A stretch of DNA of 64,000 nt from Fluoribacter gormanii (GTDB lineage Bacteria; Pseudomonadota; Gammaproteobacteria; Legionellales; Legionellaceae), in contig NZ_FTNL01000001.1 of assembly GCF_900156395.1 (NCBI RefSeq), positions 22,290 through 86,289 of the forward strand, written 5' to 3'. Every line of letters begins with the position of its first letter. Positions within the stretch are counted from its first letter, which is position 1. The position numbers were made by a program, and so were the translations under genes. This document shows, piece after piece, positions 61,424 through 64,000 of the stretch. The notes beneath the pieces are model-generated. The model made no database searches. It worked only from the letters and a program-made list of their open reading frames with translations, and was not told the DNA's origin.

Positions 61424-62092
61424 TTGAATTATAATGAAATCCACTTCTTTCCAAATCCGGAAACTAGTGATGACCAAGGATTGTTATTTATTGGAGGTGA
61501 CTTATCGCCCCAACGCATTCTCCAAGCTTATAGACAAGGAATTTTTCCGTGGTATGAGCCAGGAACACCTATTCTCTGGTGGTCTCCAAATCCAAGACTC
61601 ATATTGATTCCTACAGAATTTAAATTGTCTCGAAGCTTGCAAAAATCATTAAAAAAACCCTTCAGATTTACGATGGACACCGCATTTAAACAGGTAATTA
61701 CGGCATGTGCTACGTGTATTAATCGAATCAATAATACCTGGATAACTAAAGAGATGATCGCAGCCTATAGTCAGTTACACACTATGGGCTATGCTCATTC
61801 CTTTGAAATATGGTACGAAAACGAACTTGTCGGAGGCTTATATGGCCTAAGTTTAGGTCATGCCTTTTTTGGGGAATCTATGTTCCATAAAATGACAGAT
61901 GCGTCGAAAATTGCATTTTACTACTTATGCAGAACAATGAATGAATGGAATTATGATTTTATTGATTGCCAAATTCCGACAACTCATTTACAAAGTTTAG
62001 GTGCCAAAATTATTGATCGAAGAGAGTTTCTTCATATGCTCTATCAGTCTTTAGAGCATCCTACAAAAAAAGGTTCATGGAACGTCACTTAA
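61424..62092 (+). CDS. aat: Leucyl/phenylalanyl-tRNA--protein transferase
   Basis: Adds Leu or Phe from tRNA to proteins with basic N termini, marking them for ClpAP. It has 222 residues. LLFIGGDLSPQRILQAYRQG and IFPWYEPGTPILWWSPNPR are the hallmark segments, and GHAFFGESMFH the active region. The start is TTG 61424 with GAGGAG six bases upstream. In E. coli aat is also next to infA, so the local order is old. Confidence 0.93.
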   Translation: MNYNEIHFFPNPETSDDQGLLFIGGDLSPQRILQAYRQGIFPWYEPGTPILWWSPNPRLILIPTEFKLSRSLQKSLKKPFRFTMDTAFKQVITACATCINRINNTWITKEMIAAYSQLHTMGYAHSFEIWYENELVGGLYGLSLGHAFFGESMFHKMTDASKIAFYYLCRTMNEWNYDFIDCQIPTTHLQSLGAKIIDRREFLHMLYQSLEHPTKKGSWNVT

Positions 62093-62214
62093 GATTTCAA
62101 ATAGTAACAACAGTGTACTATTATTATCCATATAGATAGACTATTACCATTTCATCTCAATATGGCTTCAATAATTGGTAATTTATTTTATTAAAGAACT
62201 CGGAGTATTGCCCT

Positions 62215-62757
62215 ATGGAGTCAAAACAAAATAATGAACCAGAGTCTAAAGTGCCTGTTATTTTTCGATCACTTAGTTGCAATCAATTACATGATATTTT
62301 GGAACACAATGGTGCGACAAAAAAGGAAACGAAATCTGTTTTTTTAATAAGGGATAATTCGGGAGGGTTTATAACTGTCTCATATTACTCTCAAGAACAT
62401 GAAATGGTGAAGAATCTTCGATTTGGGTTAACTAATGATGGCTGGAAAACAGTACCTAAACCCCCTAAAGAACCTGCATTTACCGAGACACTCGAGGTAA
62501 AAGCAAAATATATACATGCTAAAGCACAATTTGATGAAGAAATGCAAAGCTTTATTAATACCGCAAAAACATTATTCGAACAAAATGGTACGCCTGAGCT
62601 GATTAAAGGACTCAGTTATGAATTACAAAAAAACGAGTTTAATATGCAAGGACTTATTAGGCCCAGTCGTGAACAAGCCAGCAAAGAAAGACACTATGTT
62701 GATTACGTCAGTAATGCATTCTTGATTGAGAATACCCTTAACTTAGCAATAAAATAG
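62215..62757 (+). CDS. Small protein with SH2-like domain, candidate secreted effector
   Basis: A 180-residue soluble protein. Residues about 14-85 follow the SH2 plan: helix A (LSCNQLHDILEHNG, 20-33), strand B with SVFLIRDNS (41-49), where R46 would be the phosphotyrosine-binding arginine of the FLVRES motif, strand C GGFITVSYY (50-58), and strand D EMVKNLRFGLTNDGW (63-77). The helical C-terminal half (90-180) is of unknown role. SH2 domains are typical of animals, but Legionella species are known to encode many, some secreted by the Dot/Icm system. A GGAG site lies about ten bases before the ATG. It sits alone between aat and infA. Confidence 0.6.
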   Translation: MESKQNNEPESKVPVIFRSLSCNQLHDILEHNGATKKETKSVFLIRDNSGGFITVSYYSQEHEMVKNLRFGLTNDGWKTVPKPPKEPAFTETLEVKAKYIHAKAQFDEEMQSFINTAKTLFEQNGTPELIKGLSYELQKNEFNMQGLIRPSREQASKERHYVDYVSNAFLIENTLNLAIK

Positions 62758-62945
62758 GCTGGAATAACTTATGTTGAGGTTAGTTGACCTCAGAGTTGGA
62801 CAAAAAAGTCAATAATAGAGCGATAAATAGTTAAATTTTGCTGGCCTTTGATTGCCATTTTCTTTATTTTAGTGCAGTATACACGCTGTAAGTATATAAT
62901 CACACATAATAAACTTTATAAATTTGGTACATCACTGAGAGACCT

Positions 62946-63167
62946 ATGGCAAAAGAAGATCATATAGAAATGGCTGGTACGGTTATTGATACCTTACCCA
63001 ACACCATGTTTCGTGTTGAATTAGAAAATGGACATGTTATCACTGCTCACATTTCTGGTCGTATGCGTAAGAATTACATTAGAATTTTGACTGGCGATAA
63101 AGTTAAGGTCGAATTAACTCCCTATGACTTAACTAAAGGCCGCATTATATTCCGCGATAAAAACTAA
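62946..63167 (+). CDS. infA: Translation initiation factor IF-1
   Basis: A 73-residue single S1/OB-fold protein: [38 protein letters not shown] and [12 protein letters not shown] are the conserved blocks. It blocks the ribosomal A site during initiation. Transcribed alone; a hairpin with a TTTT tract follows at 63205. A TATAAT at 62895-62900 may be its -10. Confidence 0.97.
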   Translation: MAKEDHIEMAGTVIDTLPNTMFRVELENGHVITAHISGRMRKNYIRILTGDKVKVELTPYDLTKGRIIFRDKN

Positions 63168-63204
63168 GCAACATCTTATTTAAAAATCCTTTCTGAAACA
63201 CTAG

Positions 63205-63235
63205 CCTGAGTTACGGCAAAACGTAACTCGGGTTT
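63205..63235 (+). terminator. Hairpin with T-tract downstream of infA
   Basis: Eleven-bp arms cctgagttacg (63205-63215) and cgtaactcggg (63222-63232), with one G-T pair and loop gcaaaa, followed by TTTTGCTT. Its arms also match the dispersed GTAGCCTGAG palindrome, so the repeat may have been taken over as a terminator. Confidence 0.6.
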
Positions 63236-63318
63236 TGCTTGTGTGGTGATTCGTAAAATGAACAGACTATAGTCTGGGCAAAGGCGCAAGCCATCACCCA
63301 GGATAAAGAAATTAGAAA

Positions 63319-64000
63319 CTATAAAGCTTCAAATATTGCAGCAGCCCCCATGCCTGTACCAATGCACATGGTTACCATACCATATCGTCCTTTTGTTCTT
63401 CTTAATCCATGCAATAAAGTAGCTGTTCTTATTGCACCTGTAGCACCTAAGGGATGGCCTAAAGCAATAGCTCCTCCTAAAGGATTCACCTTGGTTCGAG
63501 GAAGATCAAGCTCTTTGATTACCGCCAAAGCTTGAGCGGCAAATGCCTCATTAAGTTCTATCCAATCCAGCTGATCTAAAGTAAGACCTGCTCGCTTTAA
63601 AGCAATAGGAATTGCCTCGATAGGACCAATTCCCATAATTTCAGGAGGAACACCGGCTACAGCATAACTTAGTAAACGCCCAATTGGTTTTAAATCATAT
63701 TGATGCAACGCTTGTTCACTGGCTAAAAGTGCGATGCCTGCACCATCACTGGTCTGTGAGCTATTTCCTGCCGTAACTGTTCCTTTTACAGAAAAAACGG
63801 GCTTTAATTTAGAAATAACATCATATGAAGTATCAGCTCTTGGTCCTTCATCATCACTCACCCATTTCTTTTTAATTAGTGCTGTATCAGTTTCTAAATC
63901 AGCCTGTCGTATGGTAATTTCTACCGGACTGATTTCAGCTTTAAAGTCACCACGTTGCTGGGCTTCTACCGCTTTTTTATGACTCTCAGCAGCAAATTCA
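63319..64000 (-). CDS. Acetyl-CoA C-acyltransferase (thiolase), C-terminal part; 5' end beyond window
   Basis: The frame is open to the right edge. EFAAESHKKAVEAQQRGDFK and ISPVEI, read upstream of 63861, belong to the same protein. LNEAFAAQALA, NPLGGAIALGHPLGATGA (active His) and MCIGTGMGAAAIFEAL (active Cys) are thiolase motifs. It cleaves 3-ketoacyl-CoA in beta-oxidation, or joins acetyl-CoA units. The N-terminal half with the acyl-enzyme Cys is outside the window, so the fadA or other subtype cannot be fixed. Confidence 0.92.
   Translation of the reverse strand, partial: EFAAESHKKAVEAQQRGDFKAEISPVEITIRQADLETDTALIKKKWVSDDEGPRADTSYDVISKLKPVFSVKGTVTAGNSSQTSDGAGIALLASEQALHQYDLKPIGRLLSYAVAGVPPEIMGIGPIEAIPIALKRAGLTLDQLDWIELNEAFAAQALAVIKELDLPRTKVNPLGGAIALGHPLGATGAIRTATLLHGLRRTKGRYGMVTMCIGTGMGAAAIFEAL

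Noticed and set aside
61338-61454. Longer form of the cyclic-nucleotide-binding protein
   Set aside because: It overlaps the aat start, whereas TTG 61337 has a strong ribosome binding site at correct spacing.

Overview
The window looks like a piece of a Legionella chromosome (Gammaproteobacteria), probably not L. pneumophila itself. This is judged from the AT-rich base composition, Legionella-type protein sequences, a TrpE-TrpG fusion, a fleSR-fliEFGHIJ flagellar cluster, and scattered effector-like genes (coiled-coil, SH2-like, toxin-domain). Nothing in the sequence names the species. Most of the window is dense housekeeping DNA with tight operons. The accessory genes sit singly or in small groups between them.

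Layout. 1-2.0 kb: most of a secreted FecR/DUF6600-type protein whose proline-rich repeat tail runs off the left edge. 2.1-5.5 kb: FadE-type acyl-CoA dehydrogenase and an alpha/beta hydrolase. 5.6-9.3 kb: glycerol-3-phosphate ABC transporter genes ugpA-ugpE-ugpC and a DUF1189 membrane protein, with no ugpB. 9.4-14 kb: quinone oxidoreductase, CLC chloride channel/antiporter, fused anthranilate synthase. 14.2-19.3 kb: an amino-acid ABC transporter in one operon with argG and argH, divergent from argR, with ARG-box-like sites between them. 19.4-22.6 kb: gatCAB. 22.9-25.3 kb: a coiled-coil protein with a recent 630-bp internal duplication. 25.6-26.3 kb: RNase P RNA and fis. 26.8-30.4 kb: trmJ-iscS-iscU-like-iscA, divergent from suhB. 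30.5-34.1 kb: S49 peptidase and clpB, the latter with a clear heat-shock promoter.

34.1-39.5 kb is an accessory stretch: an acetyltransferase, two tandem YhhQ-type transporters and three unrecognised genes. 39.6-45.5 kb: mpl, a small membrane protein and yhdP. 45.5-53.6 kb: the flagellar block fleS-fleR-fliE-fliF-fliG-fliH-fliI-fliJ, all on the minus strand. 53.9-55.1 kb: a TIKI/ChaN-like toxin-domain gene that appears to be split by an in-frame stop. 55.3-63.2 kb: rarA-lolA-ftsK, trxB, a membrane cyclic-nucleotide-binding protein, aat, an SH2-like protein and infA. From 63.3 kb: the C-terminal part of a thiolase, running off the right edge.

Working together: the arginine block suggests citrulline or arginine uptake coupled to ArgG/ArgH conversion under ArgR control. 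The flagellar block holds the two-component regulators and the basal-body/export genes. The best candidates for new biology are the SH2-like protein, the split toxin-domain gene, the IscU homologue that has lost its cysteine ligands, the self-duplicating coiled-coil protein, and a family of palindromic repeats found in many of the intergenic gaps.
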